A stretch of 64,000 bases of DNA from Zygnema cylindricum (taxonomy: Eukaryota; Streptophyta; Zygnematophyceae; Zygnematales; Zygnemataceae): the NCBI GenBank assembly GCA_037447655.1, contig JBBHKE010002980.1:1-64000 (forward strand), in the 5' to 3' direction. Positions 1 to 12,080 of the stretch are shown in pieces; within the stretch, counting starts at the first letter, position 1, and the number at the start of each line of letters is the position of its first letter. The notes under the pieces were generated by a model that was given only the letters and a program-made list of their open reading frames with translations, had not been told where the DNA came from and made no database searches. The position numbers and the translations under genes are program-made.

Positions 1-2709
1 CTTTATTTTGTCACTTTCATAGACCACGCCACTCATTTTTTACACGCGTATCCAATGTGTCATAAATCTGACGCTTTTGCCCGATTTCAGGAATTTAAGG
101 CGTTGGCAGAAAATTTTCACAACAAACAAATCAAGGTCTTGCGCAGTGACAACGGTGGCGAATTTTTGTCCAACCAATTTTCTGAATTTCTCATGCAACA
201 TAGAATCTCACGTCATTTAACGGCACCTCAGACGCCACAACAAAACGGCATTGCATAAAAGGTACAATGAAACATTACATGACATGTCACGCTCTGTGAT
301 GTACTTTGCGAATTTGCCTTATGAATTTTGGGCAAAGGCTGTCGTTTGCGCAAATTACTTACGCAATCTTTGTTCCACTAACGCTTTAGCAAAATCTACT
401 CTAATGGAAGCGTGGTCCTCTGTCAAACTAGATATACGCCACCTTTGAATCTTTCGATGTGAAGCGTGGTATAAAAACCTCCTCCAATCGGACGGCAAAT
501 TGGGAGCCTGCGCATTTGTGGCATTTTCGTTGGGTACACTCCAAATTCTAAAGCGTACCACATCTGGAGTCCTTCTCAAAATCGCGTCATTACCACCAGA
601 GAGTCTCTTACGCTCTTCCCTTCCCTTCTTCCCCTATTATCCGACTTTCCCTCCCTCACCCTCTATGACCCTCTTCCCACAAAACTCCCCATTCAATACC
701 TTCAGCCATCTGACCTCACCTACCTTACACCTTCCCACCCCTCTCCTCCTAATTCTCCCATATTTTTTCCCTCATCATCTTCAAGTCCCCCTCCTCCTCC
801 ATCTTCTCCTACCCCTTTTGTTTTCTCGGCTGCTCCCATCACTCCTGCCAGCCAATCATTTGCCCTTCCTCTTCATCCTGTCACAAATTTCAAAGATACT
901 ACCTCCTCTCTCCCTCTTTTCCAAGATGATCTTCTTTTTGACAATCTTTCCCCCACAATATTTTCTTACTCACCTCTTCCTTGGACTTTAATTCCTCTTG
1001 AGCCTTCACCTCCCGAGCTTGAGACTTCCCCTCTTCCTGAGGCCTCTCTTTTACCTCGTCGTAACCCTGCACGCCCTAGAGTTCTCCCCTCTCGGCTTAT
1101 TACCTCCATAGGCCATTCCTCTCTTGCTTACGCTTACTCGGCTGGGCCTCTGCCTCTTTTATATCAGCCCCTCTCTCTCTCAAAGCTGCCCTAAAACGTC
1201 CTGATGCCTCCTTTTGGAAAACAACCGCTCATGCTGAATTTAATGCCTTAAATTCTATCAAAACACGGAATCTTGTTCCCTTGCCCTCGGAAGTAAGGCA
1301 ATCGGCTCAAAATGGGTCTTCCGTGTAAAACAAAAAGCAGATAGATCCGTGGACAAATACAAAGCTCGCTTGGTGGCGAAGGGCTTTTCCCAAATCGAAG
1401 ATATAGATTTCACTGGAACTTTTGCTCCAGTTGCACGGTTGACATCTATCCGCACTTTACTTGCTTTAGCTGTTGAACATGATTTCCATGTTCATTAGAT
1501 GGATATTAAGAATGCCTTCTTAAATGGAATCTTGTCCGAAGACATTTACATGCATCAACCTGAGGGCTATTTTTCCCCTAGATTTGAACATCTGGTTTGC
1601 CATCTCATTAAAACAATCGCTCGTGTATGGAACCATAGTATAGATGCCATTATGCGAAAAGAAAGATTTACCCGAATTGATGCCGATTTTAGCATTTTCT
1701 CTAGCGGCTGTGGCACCTCTTTGATCATTGTTGTCATCTTTGTCGATGATCTACTTCTTGTTGGTCCTTCCCTCTCTAAAATCTTTATTGTCAAATCTCT
1801 CGTTCAAACCCATTTTGACATGGCTGATCTAGGTGAGCTCACGTATTATTTGGGCATTCTAGCTTCACGTAACCGCTCAGCTCGCACCCTCTCCCTCTCT
1901 CAGGATACCCTTATCTCTGATGTTTTGGACCGCTTTGGCATGGCAGACTGCTCCTCTTTTTCCACTCTTTTGGATGTGAATGCCCCTCTCCTCCCTTCCA
2001 CTGACTCCATTCTCTCCCCCTCCCTCCATGCCACTTACCGCTCGATGGTCGGGGCCCTTATGTACGCCATGCAGGCCACCCGCCCTGACATTGCCACAGC
2101 TGTCACTAAACTCAGTCAATTCATCCAACGTCCTTCTCTTGATCATCTTGCCGCACCAAAACGTGTCTTTCTTTATCTCCAAAGCACTAAAACTCTTTGT
2201 ATTACATATTTTTTTTCTGGCTCTAGTGCTCTTACGGGTTTTGTTGATTCAGATTGGGCGCAAGATGAGCTTTCCCGCCGTTCCACCAATGGCTCCTGTT
2301 TCTTTTTGGGCAATGGTCTTATCTCTTGGTCATGCAGAAAGCAACCTACCATGGCATGCACCAGCACTAAGGCGGAATATATGGCAGCTTCTCATGCCGC
2401 CAAAGAAGTTGTCTGGCTTGGAACTCCCCTTTCCAATCTTGGATTTCCCCCCTTGCCCCTACTCCTATTTTTTTCGATTCCCAATGAGCCCTTGCTTTGA
2501 TCACCAATCCTGTTCACCAAAAGAGGAAGAAGCACATCGACATTCAGTATCATTACTCTCGGGAGCGGGTCAAAGATGGCACTCTCCAGTTTCTTTATGC
2601 CAAATCCGTCGACCAAGTGGCTGATTATCTCACCAAGGCTCTTCATCGCCCTCACTTTGAGCAACACCGCCTCTCCTCTGGCCTTCGTCTTCCTTTTCCT
2701 CCTAGCTAA
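1..2709 (+). pseudogene. Degenerate Ty1/copia pol remnant (integrase, RT, RNase H)
   Basis: Copia-type polyprotein remains run to the left edge, so gag and the 5' LTR lie outside the window. The integrase core is visible at 1-448 (RSDNGGEF near 150-170, PQQNG near 235-250), with a frameshift near 257. A Pro/Ser-rich linker follows at about 500-1190. Reverse transcriptase starts near 1200 and includes YKARLVAKGFSQ, MDIKNAFLNG at 1499 and the catalytic FVDDLLL near 1740-1760. RNase H motifs (DSDWAQDE, TKAEYMAA) follow at 2250-2390, and the C-terminal HIDIQYHYSRERV sits near 2535. Lesions include a TAG just before MDIKN at 1498 and a frameshift near 2410-2500. The order integrase, RT, RNase H is the copia order. 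It is non-functional. Confidence 0.93.
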
Positions 2710-2761
2710 ATTTCTTTTGTTTTCATCTCAATCTACTTTCTACTTTTCGCTTGAGGGGGGG

Positions 2762-3300
2762 TGTTAAGGGTCATTTAGCGTGGGTTGACTTAATGTCACT
2801 TTTTGTACCGTCAGTACTTTTCATTTTATTTGACGGTCAGCTTTTGCCGCCCTACGTAATAGTCTTTTGGACGCATATCTTTTGGTCTTGTCGGTACTTA
2901 TCATTACATGCGTCGCTCTAGTCTTGTTCCTACATACACGTCCTTTGAGCGTCGGTCCAGTCTTGTCGCTTGACTTTACGTCGTTACTTGAGTTATTAAT
3001 TATTTTTGTACATTGCCGCCCTAAAGTCAATTCTTTAGACTTTAGACTACATACATCAGAATGTCGACTACATACAGTAAAATCCAATCGTAACGTCAAT
3101 TAAGTAAAGTCACGAAGACATTAATTAGAATCTAGAATATGAGTCTTCTTGTTACAACGCACCATAGAGCGCTTAGACTCCACAGTAATTACCATTGTGT
3201 ATTTTGTATATATGTGACTCTTTTCACTTAATGAAATCATCCCAAATAAATATCAATTTCTCTCTCCAATGCATTGATCTTTCTCTTGTGTACAATTTCA
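2762..3300 (+). repeat. Probable 3' LTR of the leftmost copia element
   Basis: The RNase H frame ends at 2709 and is followed by a G-run polypurine tract (about 2750-2761) and then TGTTAAGGG, a normal LTR start. The right end is not certain. A CA end at about 3295 or 3300 is plausible because the next bases look unrelated, but no second LTR or target duplication is available in the window to prove it. Confidence 0.6.
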
Positions 3301-5033
3301 TGGCTTCCGCCAATCCACCTCCAATACAATCTTGATTCAACAAATCTGTATTTTGTATGGTAAGGTATAAACATGGTTCAAAAAGTGTTTCAAAAGTAGT
3401 CGCAAGAAAGCCTGCCCAAGAGAGATGGAAAAGGAATTAAAATGACAAAAGAGAGAAAAGAGGGGAGAGTGACAGAAAAAAATATTCAGTGGGAGAGTGC
3501 AAATGGACAAAATACATCGCCAGATTCTTGTTGGATCTCAAGATGAAGTACTTTGATTAGCTGGCATCTTGGATTTGCCATTATAGTCAAAAAACTAATT
3601 TTATTTTAAGTGTACAATTTACAATCACTAAAACTTTATTATCTCATAGACGATATAACAAATAAGGAAACTTATAAGCTCCAATTCTTACTAAACGATT
3701 GACTTACAAGAATTTTCATTGGAGAGCCTTACCTGCGGTGAAACAAAGGAGCCAATCCCCGTTTCCAAGGTATTAACTGCAAGGTCCACCTATTGTCCTC
3801 CCAAAACAGGAAAACCTTATCAATTAAAAGGATAGGTTAAGATGGCCACAAAAAAAAACCTTATGAAACTCGTCAACCCTGTACACAAAGTAAAAGGCTA
3901 TAACGCTCCAATATCTAACCAGAACATCAATCATCAACCATTAAAAATAAACACATATCTTCTCCACTATACATGTAACTCGCAACCATACAGCAATGTT
4001 AAACATAGAACACCTTCACGTAAAACACACAAAAGGTGCATGTTTCTAGAACTGGATTGTATTGGTTCAACCATTGTAAAAACTACATCAACAAACGAGT
4101 TTCACCTGTCACCTATCATAAAACCTATCCTGATTCTGGTAAAAATTTGTATCTTTGTGCTAAAAATTGAACAAAAAAGCAACAAAAAACTCCAATCTAA
4201 GTCAACATCCTAAGAGTACAGACATTTGAACATTTGTTCAACCGCTGAAGTTGATGCCGTTCCCATATTTGATTATGTATGCTAAACTTTTGGGCGAATC
4301 AACTCAGCAAACGCAAAATCAAAAAGTCATCGACCAAATTGTACTTGAGTACTCAAAGTATAAAATTTCCTCGAGCCTTGCCATAGACGCTGAGCTAGGT
4401 GGAGTTTGAGTTGGAGAGTCTCTACAACTCAAGCAGAATGGGTTGATACCAAAAGTTCTCGCATTGGCTTGTTACAAACAGCAGCCCTCAACTTCAGCCG
4501 TTCTCAAACCCTAAGTTCCACCACATTTCCTAAGTCTATAGCCAATATCAATCACATGTGTAATACATTTGGAACAACCTTTACCTACAAAACTTGCTCA
4601 GATCTTAAAATCACTGTCTCCATTGGAGACTATTATCGTCAACAATAACATCTTTCCAAATATTAGATGCGTATGAATCAACTAACAAATTGAAAGTGAG
4701 AAAGTGCCAGGCATTGGCTGAGACATGTGACCAAATCTCCATCTAAAGAGCAAATGACATTGAGAAAATCAAGCAGACACTGCAATAGGAAAGGACGTCT
4801 AATACCTCTCAAACCCACAAGCTCCATCCCAATGGAGTTTCACTGACTTCGGAAGACAGTAGAACAAGCCTATTTGACATACAATATTTCATGCCTCTAT
4901 ATGCTCTAACTCTGTCCTGGGTTACTTTTAGTGACAATTTGCTAGCTGGACATGAAACGATTTCCCCATGGAAAATGACAAAAGATTCAGGTCGGCAAAA
5001 TGAAAAAAGATACAGGTTTCCTCTATTTCACAC
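3301..5033. other. Intergenic or intronic stretch without a recognisable gene
   Basis: AT-rich sequence. The longest frame (3842-4213, plus) has no recognisable motif and a composition like random AT-rich DNA. Downstream exons of the minus-strand PHD-finger gene could lie at 4260-4900, where short open stretches exist on the minus strand, but I could not anchor them to splice sites or family motifs. Confidence 0.4.
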
Positions 5034-5055
5034 CTCAACAAACTGCCAGTCGTTC

Positions 5056-5121
5056 CGCAACCTCCACAGCGATAACTTGTGTCAGAAGCGCAACCTCCAC
5101 AGCGATAACTTGTGTTAGAAG
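5056..5121 (-). repeat. In-frame 33-bp tandem duplication inside the PHD exon
   Basis: Two adjacent 33-bp copies (starts 5056 and 5089) duplicate 11 codons around the Cys pair TSYRCGGC in the PHD half of the VEL-like gene. The length is a multiple of three, so the frame is kept, but the fold gains an extra CXXC pair. Confidence 0.85.
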
Positions 5122-6814
5122 ATGAGTCTCCAGGGTAAGCCAAGACACTAGCCAATTGGAGGTTGTAGGCACACTCCAAGTGGGCCCATAGTCCACAGAG
5201 CCCAAATTCACATTGAATCCACTCTCCAGTACTACCTATTGTTCCCCTTGACTGCACAGAAACCACACATGGAAAGTAAAAAATAAAAGACTCATAAGAC
5301 ACCACGCCGCCCACAGCTAAAGATTTAATGAGTTATTATCGTTGAGAATCTATTAGATTTACACTAAAATAATTCTGCCTCATGGCTCATTTTGGGCCAC
5401 TTAACTAAGAGATTTAATCGACACCAATGTATGATTTTCAAAAAAACACTCACTCGATTTGGAGTGATTAAGATTGACAGGCTAGTAAAACTTCCCCCCT
5501 TTTTATGCACCACATTCCACGACTAGTTTTTTTTTTGTTGTTTTATCTTGCTTATAAGTGTTCATCAGTTTTCTACCATAATCTCAAAAACAGCTACCAG
5601 CAGACTACTAAAAAATGCGCAAATACTTGCTAACCACATAAAAAAGACACAACTGCAATGAAACTCCTCCTACCCCTCTTCCAAACAATGACCACTGACT
5701 ATTAATAAATTGCAAAAATACTTACTAGATGACATATATAACAGTCACAACTAGCACCAAACTCTTTACCATCGCCAAATGTCTTTTCACAGTTCAAGTT
5801 AGGACATGGTCGAAGTTAGGACATTGTCTTCGACTAGGGCTTTTTCCATTTTGGGTTTGAATCACTTGACGAAACATTCCTTCATCTCTTGTTTTTTTTT
5901 TGCACGCGGCTTTCTGAGAGGTTCAGTCCCAGAAGGAGTCGAGGGAAGTACTGTGGAAAGGGGAAGACTTTTGGCATCCAGAGGGTTACAAACTCCAGCC
6001 CCAGGCCCAATGTTGTATTTGCGAGCTCGGTCCTTGATTTTGCTCCCCTGTGTTGCCACATTGTCCATGCGAGAGAGTTTTTCAGACAAGGTCTCCTTTT
6101 CTCGCATAGATCGTGAGGAAAGAGGTTCCCCTACATCATCAGCATTCAAGTCTGTCATGGTTTCTCTCTTTCCAACTTCACAACCTCCTCGTCCCTGCAA
6201 TTTAAGACCAGCAGATGATTTCCCATCAGTCTTCCAATTTATGCCGTAACTCGATCTGCATCAATTATATTCTGGTTGTTTTTGTTATTCACTAAAATGC
6301 CATGTCCAGAATTTGAGAGAGTGTTATCAAGTTCTGGCCATGTTGACTGCCTATGTGCTCAATCTTATGGTGCCATGGATTTACAGAATTGCGAGTATTC
6401 GCTTCCATCTCCATCTCTCCACATTCTTCGTCCTCAGCTGATGTTTCATACTCCTCCGAGACAGCCTCTGGTGAACTCCTTGCTTCAGTTACTGTTAGGA
6501 TAGTCTCACATTGTTGAGGGAAATTATCTTGTAAAGGCTTAGGCTGTAACAGCCTCGGTGTGCGTTGTACGTATGGTCCTTTCCCTGCACATGAAAAAAG
6601 AAGGCAATAAAGGTTCCAGGTGTAAGATACACATCTCAAAGATTTTCCCATTACAACTAACTATATTATACGCATGCTATTACTGGCGATAATGGCTAGT
6701 AATCATTGTAATCAAACAGGAAAATGCACCTAGTTTACAAAACCGTACAGATTTCTATACAATACTATGGTTACTGCGTCAGTAATTCATTGCAAAATGT
6801 TAGAAAGACCATTG

Positions 6815-6943
6815 GGAGGGCGAGGGCGAGGGCGAGGGAGAAGGAGAGGGAGAGGGAGAGGGAGAGGGAGAGGGAGAGGGAGAGGGAGAGGGAGAGGGAG
6901 AGGGAGAGGGAGAGGGAGAGGGAGAGGGAGAGGGAGAGGGAGA
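6815..6943. repeat. (GAGGGA)n microsatellite
   Basis: A hexamer run of GAGGGC then GAGGGA repeats, lying in an intron of the minus-strand PHD-finger gene between the helical exon (ends 6990) and the acidic linker exon (starts 6584). Its plus-strand translation (Arg-Glu repeats) is not a gene. Confidence 0.9.
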
Positions 6944-7651
6944 TAAACTATGAACTCAGTCCACTACATGGTGAAGGCAAAACTCACCTTGAAGAGGCGA
7001 CTCATAAGATGTAGTTTGCTCAGCTTGTGCTTCACATAATTTATGCCAGTCTCTCCTCTTAACATCTCGCATATATCAAGGTTGCTCAAGTCATGAAGTA
7101 TCTTTGTACTTTGCCAATCACCGTTTGTTGTAATCCAGATCACACTCCCCAAGCCTTAGAATTCACAAATTTACAAGTTGCTCCAAACAAATACTCAATG
7201 GTGCAGCTCTTGCAAGAGGATGTTCAATTTTACTCTTTCAGGGTAATTACACATGCAATTACTGGCGTTACTGGCCAGTAATCGCAGTAATCGTACAGGA
7301 AAATGTACGATTCATATAATTTTCTGTAGGATTACTGTGATTGCTGGCAGTACCGCTAGTAATCACGCATTGTGTAGTTCTCCAACTAAAAGTCTGACAT
7401 TTGCACTCACCACACATCAAAATGAAAACATAAGAAAACTAAAACTAAACAAAGACCAGCACCATACTCGAAATGACATAAAACCAGAGTCAATGCTCCA
7501 CCAGCTAGGTTACTGAAAGAGCTTCCGAAATCGCAAAAATACGTGTGCTTCATGTTCACCACCAACCCCGTGTGACACCTTTCAAACTCTTTCTTCGAAG
7601 GAAGTGCTTGTAGGCACAAATTGTTGCAAATTTTCCATGTAATACAGTTAC

Positions 7652-8080
7652 TCAAAGCAAAAAAAAAAACAGGAGAAAAATGATACGGTGTTGGTGAGGT
7701 AACAAGCTCTGATCTGCAACAATAATGACATGTCTTGGTGGAAAGAGGTCTGTGCCAGGAGGAGGAGCCATTCTCCCATTTCCTCTTTTTTTCCCGGTTC
7801 TTTTCATTCCCTTTGAGTCATTTGCAGGCTTCCTTGGTAAGCAGCTGATTACGGCGCCTTGAATAATAATACCTCCCACCTGTCCATCACCTTTTTCAGT
7901 GGAAATCTGTAAGTTAATTCTTTCGCCTGCCTGTTGAGCAATGGAGTCTGTCACAATCTCTAGATCCTCAGCAAGAGCTGGCTGAGTCACTGCAATATCA
8001 GCAATATTATCAGCAATGTCACTGCAATATAATTCGTACTGTGAATTATTCAAAGGACATTTTGCAACAAGTACTTCCAT
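7652..8080 (-). CDS. Possible 5' exon or separate small ORF upstream of the PHD-finger gene, unassigned
   Basis: An open frame of about 142 codons starts at ATG 8080. It begins MEVLVAKCPLNNSQYELY and has a basic stretch (MKRTGKKRG) at about residues 90-100. Composition looks more coding-like than the surroundings, and it lies in the same orientation just upstream of the VEL-like exons. It could be that gene's first exon: a TTGTTGCAG near 7712 and a frame running into a T-rich tract suggest the useful exon is shorter than the ORF. No family was recognised and no splice pair to the next exon was established. Confidence 0.35.
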   Translation of the reverse strand: MEVLVAKCPLNNSQYELYCSDIADNIADIAVTQPALAEDLEIVTDSIAQQAGERINLQISTEKGDGQVGGIIIQGAVISCLPRKPANDSKGMKRTGKKRGNGRMAPPPGTDLFPPRHVIIVADQSLLPHQHRIIFLLFFFLL

Positions 8081-8099
8081 GAAAGATGCTTTCTCGTTA

Positions 8100-9505
8100 A
8101 GTGCTTGTGCACTTTTCTAATAGTCCGTGGTTGATTGTTTGGCGAAGGGGGCGTCAGCATTTACTTCCTGTAGCCATTTTTTCAAAAACAATTACAGTTT
8201 ATTAACTCAGTGTTGGCGGGGAGGAGTAAAACAGCCACCATTACAGTATTTTGCATCAGTATCTAGTTTCCTGCACCAGAGTTTGTATTGCTCTAGCGCA
8301 AGATCGATGCACGCCACTCTAAAATACGGTAAATCTAAGTTTCCCGTCACAAACATCAGAAATTTTGCATAAAAACATTGATTTTAAGCATTAGTTCATC
8401 CTGACAACGGCGTCAGCAATCCTCCATGCAGTGAAGTTGCAGCAGCGAAGTTACAGCAGCAAGCATCTGTCGTTATTGTTACTTAATTACTGTTCAAAAG
8501 CGTAAAGAAAAATGGCAAAGATTGACCACTCCAATATGGTAGTAGGAGACGTGGACGCACGTAGTCCGCTTGTTGACCACAAAACATGAAGTGTTAAACA
8601 CTATTTTATGTGATTAAACTAAAAGATTTGGAATGAAAACATCTTTTTCAGTTACCATCCTGTCCATCACACCGGTTTTGGTTCGCTTTGCAGCGTTTTC
8701 GGCAAAAGAAACGACACTTCAGCTAAAACGTCGAAGAGCGGGCAGGTTAAAAAACTTATGATTGGCTGGTGGACTCCCTAAAGTTGAGCGGCGAGAGGCA
8801 GAAGATCGGCGGTCCAGCTCAGGTTTTATCGACGGCATTTGACAGAGTGGGCGTTCGATCGCCGGTCAAACAAAAGATTTCCTACAATCCTTTGAGGATG
8901 TGATTGTGACGCTGACGGCTTAACGGCGGCCGGAAACGAATCCGTCAATTCCGTTATCGTCATTATTACTAAATATGAGCCGCCGTTGACGTGGAAAATC
9001 AGAAACGTGCAAATACATTCAGTTTACCGTTTAACAGTTGAGCGAAAATGCGGGGAATCCGTAGAGAACCGAACTTTGACACCGTTGCACTCTAGGCAAC
9101 GATGCGGCTGTATACTTCATTGAACGGCTACGATCCATCCTGCAAATCGCGACTACCCTAAGACGACCAATAACACGTGGAGAAAAAGCTTTGTCTCGAT
9201 TGACTACGGTACGCTAATTTTGGCGTTTTACATCCACCTTTTGGAAGATTTCCATCTTTGGCAAATCTAATATAAGTATACCATAATTATTGCCAAACAA
9301 TGAGTATCAATTCTATTCAATTATTTTTCTGCTTCGCATTTCCAGGTTTTATCTCAAATTTCCACCGCAACATATTTCCATGTGTTACGTCGCCGTATAG
9401 GTTTAACTTTTTGGAAAACGTAACCAAATACGCTTAACGTTTCCGGCAAGACGCTTAACTTTTCGGGTCCCGACAGCGTAACAAGTTCAAAAATGTACTA
9501 AGCGG
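8100..9505. other. Intergenic, no gene seen
   Basis: No long frame or family motif on either strand. The sequence upstream of 8080 would hold the promoter of the minus-strand PHD-finger gene if that gene starts there; no clear core promoter was identified. Confidence 0.4.
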
Positions 9506-9507
9506 TA

Positions 9508-9705
9508 CACCTTGAATCGTTACTAGCGTATAGAAATTATTAGTGTAAAGAAAAAAATAGCGTCATTCATTCTAATTTAGTGCCAGGAGACGTGGCAGAT
9601 TATGGTCCACGTCCTTAAATAGTGTATTTATTCTATTTAAGGTATTAATGTCAAAATTTTGGGGTGCCGATATAGCGTACATAAGGCTAATAACGATTCA
9701 CGGTG
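9508..9705. mobile_element. TA-type MITE, copy 1
   Basis: 198 bp with inverted ends (left CACCTTGAATCGTTACTAGC, right complement CACCGTGAATCGTTATTAGC) flanked by TA on both sides (9506-9507, 9706-9707). The interior matches the MITE at 60061-60259, including a shared GACGTGGCAGATTATGGTCC block. TA duplication points to Tc1/mariner-type mobilisation, but the ends are not the usual Stowaway CTCCCTCC. Confidence 0.82.
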
Positions 9706-9870
9706 TAGTGTTGGGTATCGAGGACCATTTGCCGATATTCGATATATATCGAATTTAAGGTACCCGATAATCGATATATCGCTTCGATATATCGAAAAGG
9801 TAAATATCGCGATATATTGCCGATATATCGTATCGCCAATATATCGAGGCTTTTAAAAAAAAAAAAATGA
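9706..9870. mobile_element. hAT-like terminal fragment with CGATATATCG palindromes
   Basis: Begins TAGTGTTGGGTATCG, the complement of the end CGATACCCAACACTA at 20010-20024, and carries the same GATATATCG clusters and A-run. Only this end was found here; no partner end or target duplication was seen. Confidence 0.5.
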
Positions 9871-11142
9871 AAATTTTCACAGGTCTCCAAAGTCACGTGC
9901 CTTCGGACAAGGTGACCGTAAAATCTTTGCCGAAAAGAAATACGATTTTTTCCTAAAAGTTAGCAGAGTGAAGTAGATCTCTGAGGTACATTGATGCTAT
10001 AAATGACTTTATTCCGATGTCGGTCGATATTTGGTTGTTTGAGATTTGCTTTGAATGAGTTCCTCAGTACTTGTGGTTGACGTTCTTTTTTAAAGGACGT
10101 GCCTTAGGGGAGGATCGTTTCTGTCCTTGCTACACGGTGTATCAATATTAACGTTAATATTTTTCCGCCACTTAAAACATATTTTCTCCTTACACAATTG
10201 TCCGATTTTCAATTTGACATCGCCAATTGGAAGCTGAGAATGTTACCTTTCAATTGCAACCGTCAGATCCACAATCCGACATGCGTGTACGGAGAAAAGA
10301 TGTCTTCAGTGGCAAAAGAAATATTAACACTATTAGCGATTCGGGGTGTACTTTTCATCGTCTGCTTTTTTGCTTTTTTCCGTGGCTTTACAAAGAGTGC
10401 AAGCTTCTATCCTCCTTCGATCTGCTATTACTCTTATAGATCAGCGACGGTTACGGAACTCTCTCAATGTTGTCCACCAAGCCTCGCGGATTTAATAGGT
10501 TACTTTTAAACGTTCTTTAATAGGTTGAGGTTTGGTTAAACAGTTTTTGTTTCGGGTTTGTTTTGTTTTGTTGTTTGTTTTCATGCTTGTTGTTTCTTTC
10601 ATTGTCTTTGTTAGCTCACCATTGTTTTCTCGTATTTTTTTTCCTTTTTATTTTTTGGCTTTACCAACGTTCAGTTTTCAGTTTCGTTTTTTCTCTCCCT
10701 TCGTTATTTCCATGTCCTCGTATGGTTTACCATGGTGCTTTTTAAATAAAGTCTTTCACAATACTGTATAAGGAAACCACATATAGTGTTTCAAATTATT
10801 TTCGCTCATTTGGACTGTGATTTAAACCTCGAGGCATCATATGAACATGTATGCTGAATGAATATTTGATATTTAAATTATCTGCTAATGCAATTTCTAA
10901 GATTTAAAAAGCCAGGTACCTCCTTTTCAAAACACAAAAGTAGGAGACAAGCTTTTCCCAACTAGTACAGCTCCTATGTGAAGCGATCGATTTTGAAGAC
11001 TTTTATTTTTAAGGTTCTATTTCCAAGGTTTTACTGCTAAAGTTTTATTTTTGAAGCTTTTTTTTTTGAAGTTTTTTTTCAAGTTTTTTTTTCATTGCCA
11101 CAAAAACTCCCAATAAATTCACCTGACCATGATTGACATCAC
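9871..11142. other. Intergenic, no gene seen
   Basis: Short frames at 10198-10509 and 10532-10771 are Phe/Ser/Leu-rich translations of T-rich DNA with no motifs. Nothing supported. Confidence 0.4.
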
Positions 11143-11145
11143 TAA

Positions 11146-12077
11146 GGGCATGTTCCCATGTGATAAAGTACGGGTTTTTTTCTGTCGTTTTCCTCCACAA
11201 CTTGGCCCGCAACGAGAAAAACTTCAGCCGTACCAAAAAAATGACAATAACACAGTACAATTTGCGTCATCTTACAACTTTACATGTAGTGTAGTTTGTC
11301 GTCTTGCGCGTTTCTCGCGTCACTCCAGCTCATCTTCAAACTACTACCAAAATCACCTCGTGATGTGATTGTAGTTAGAGTAACAAGTTATAAGCGAATT
11401 GGAAGATGTTATGACACACGTCACACGTTTTCGAAAACTTTTTTGTAGTATGCGGAGTACCAAAAAAATTAACCCACTGTCCGTTTTCAACCTGTACTTA
11501 CTCTTGTACAAACTTTTTTCCTGGGGCCATGGAGGTCTCGAGCAACGAATGCCAATTTGCAAAGGCGAAGTCTGTGAAGGCCCTCTCTCCCTCTCCTTCT
11601 CCCACCACCGCTTCTATTTCACAATTCTTGAAATGAAACAAGACAATAATGGTATCAAATGAAAGATCTCTAAAAAATATTACTTTTGACTATCTTTGGG
11701 CATGTTTTGATAGCAAGTGAGAAATGACAAAAAAACAAAAGCAAGAAACCATGGCGGAAAGTTTTGGAATTTGTGACATCAACCTATCACAAGTGAGCAT
11801 GCCATCAACATACCACAAAACTTAGAAATCTACAATGTCACAAGAAACTAGACGTCTACGTCTACAACCGTCGCTATATTGTAAACGTCATCAATTGTCG
11901 TGAGTTTTGAAGTTGTCTACAGCCGTCACAAATGACACCCACCTCTACATCCATCACAACGTAAAGCAACGATGTCGTTGCCGAACATCAGAACACTCTG
12001 AAAAGAAGTAATAACAGAGAATCTTCGCTAAAAAACAAAGTTGCAATACTAAGTTTCAATTACTTAGGAACATGCCC
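11146..12077. mobile_element. PIF/Harbinger-type non-autonomous element (932 bp)
   Basis: Inverted ends GGGCATGTTCCCATG and (complement of the right end) GGGCATGTTCCTAAG are flanked by TAA on both sides (11143-11145, 12078-12080). A TAA target plus GGGC-type ends fits PIF/Harbinger or Tourist-like elements. No transposase frame was seen. The 5' interior resembles the element starting at 38744, with shared text around TTCTGTCGTTTTC and AATTTGCGTCATC. Confidence 0.75.
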
Positions 12078-12080
12078 TAA

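Larger units (their letters stand above)
5034..7152 (-). pseudogene. VIN3/VEL-like PHD-finger gene, partial model with two frame lesions
   Basis: Minus-strand exons fit the VEL order. An N-terminal helical module (about 7152-6990; DLSNLDICEML then KLSKLHLMSRLFK) resembles the family helix before the zinc fingers and ends at a clean GTGAGT donor. An acidic linker exon starts at 6584 after a TTCATGTGCAG acceptor. A basic linker exon starts at 6255 after GATGCAG. A zinc motif follows (5797-5726: CPNLNCEKTF, then CDCYIC) with donor GTAAGT. A PHD half (5251-5034: EWIQCEF, CGLWAHLECAYN, YRCGGCG) follows acceptor TTCTGTGCAG; these last two exons join in phase. VEL proteins associate with PRC2 in chromatin silencing, and that role is inferred here. 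The frame breaks at a 10-A run (5891-5900) and at a 17-bp duplication (5796-5824). It is either a pseudogene or the reads are wrong there. OBERON-type PHD proteins are the main alternative. Confidence 0.6.

Noticed and set aside
500-991. 163-codon Pro/Leu/Phe-rich frame
   Set aside because: Shadow frame of the Pro/Ser-rich linker in the copia remnant; the true reading is in another frame.
3842-4213. 123-codon plus-strand ORF
   Set aside because: AT-rich, no motif, no splice or family support.
6724-7014. Arg-Glu repeat protein
   Set aside because: Translation of the GAGGGA microsatellite inside an intron.
10532-10771. Phe/Ser-rich possible membrane protein
   Set aside because: T-rich DNA gives such frames by chance; no start context or family.
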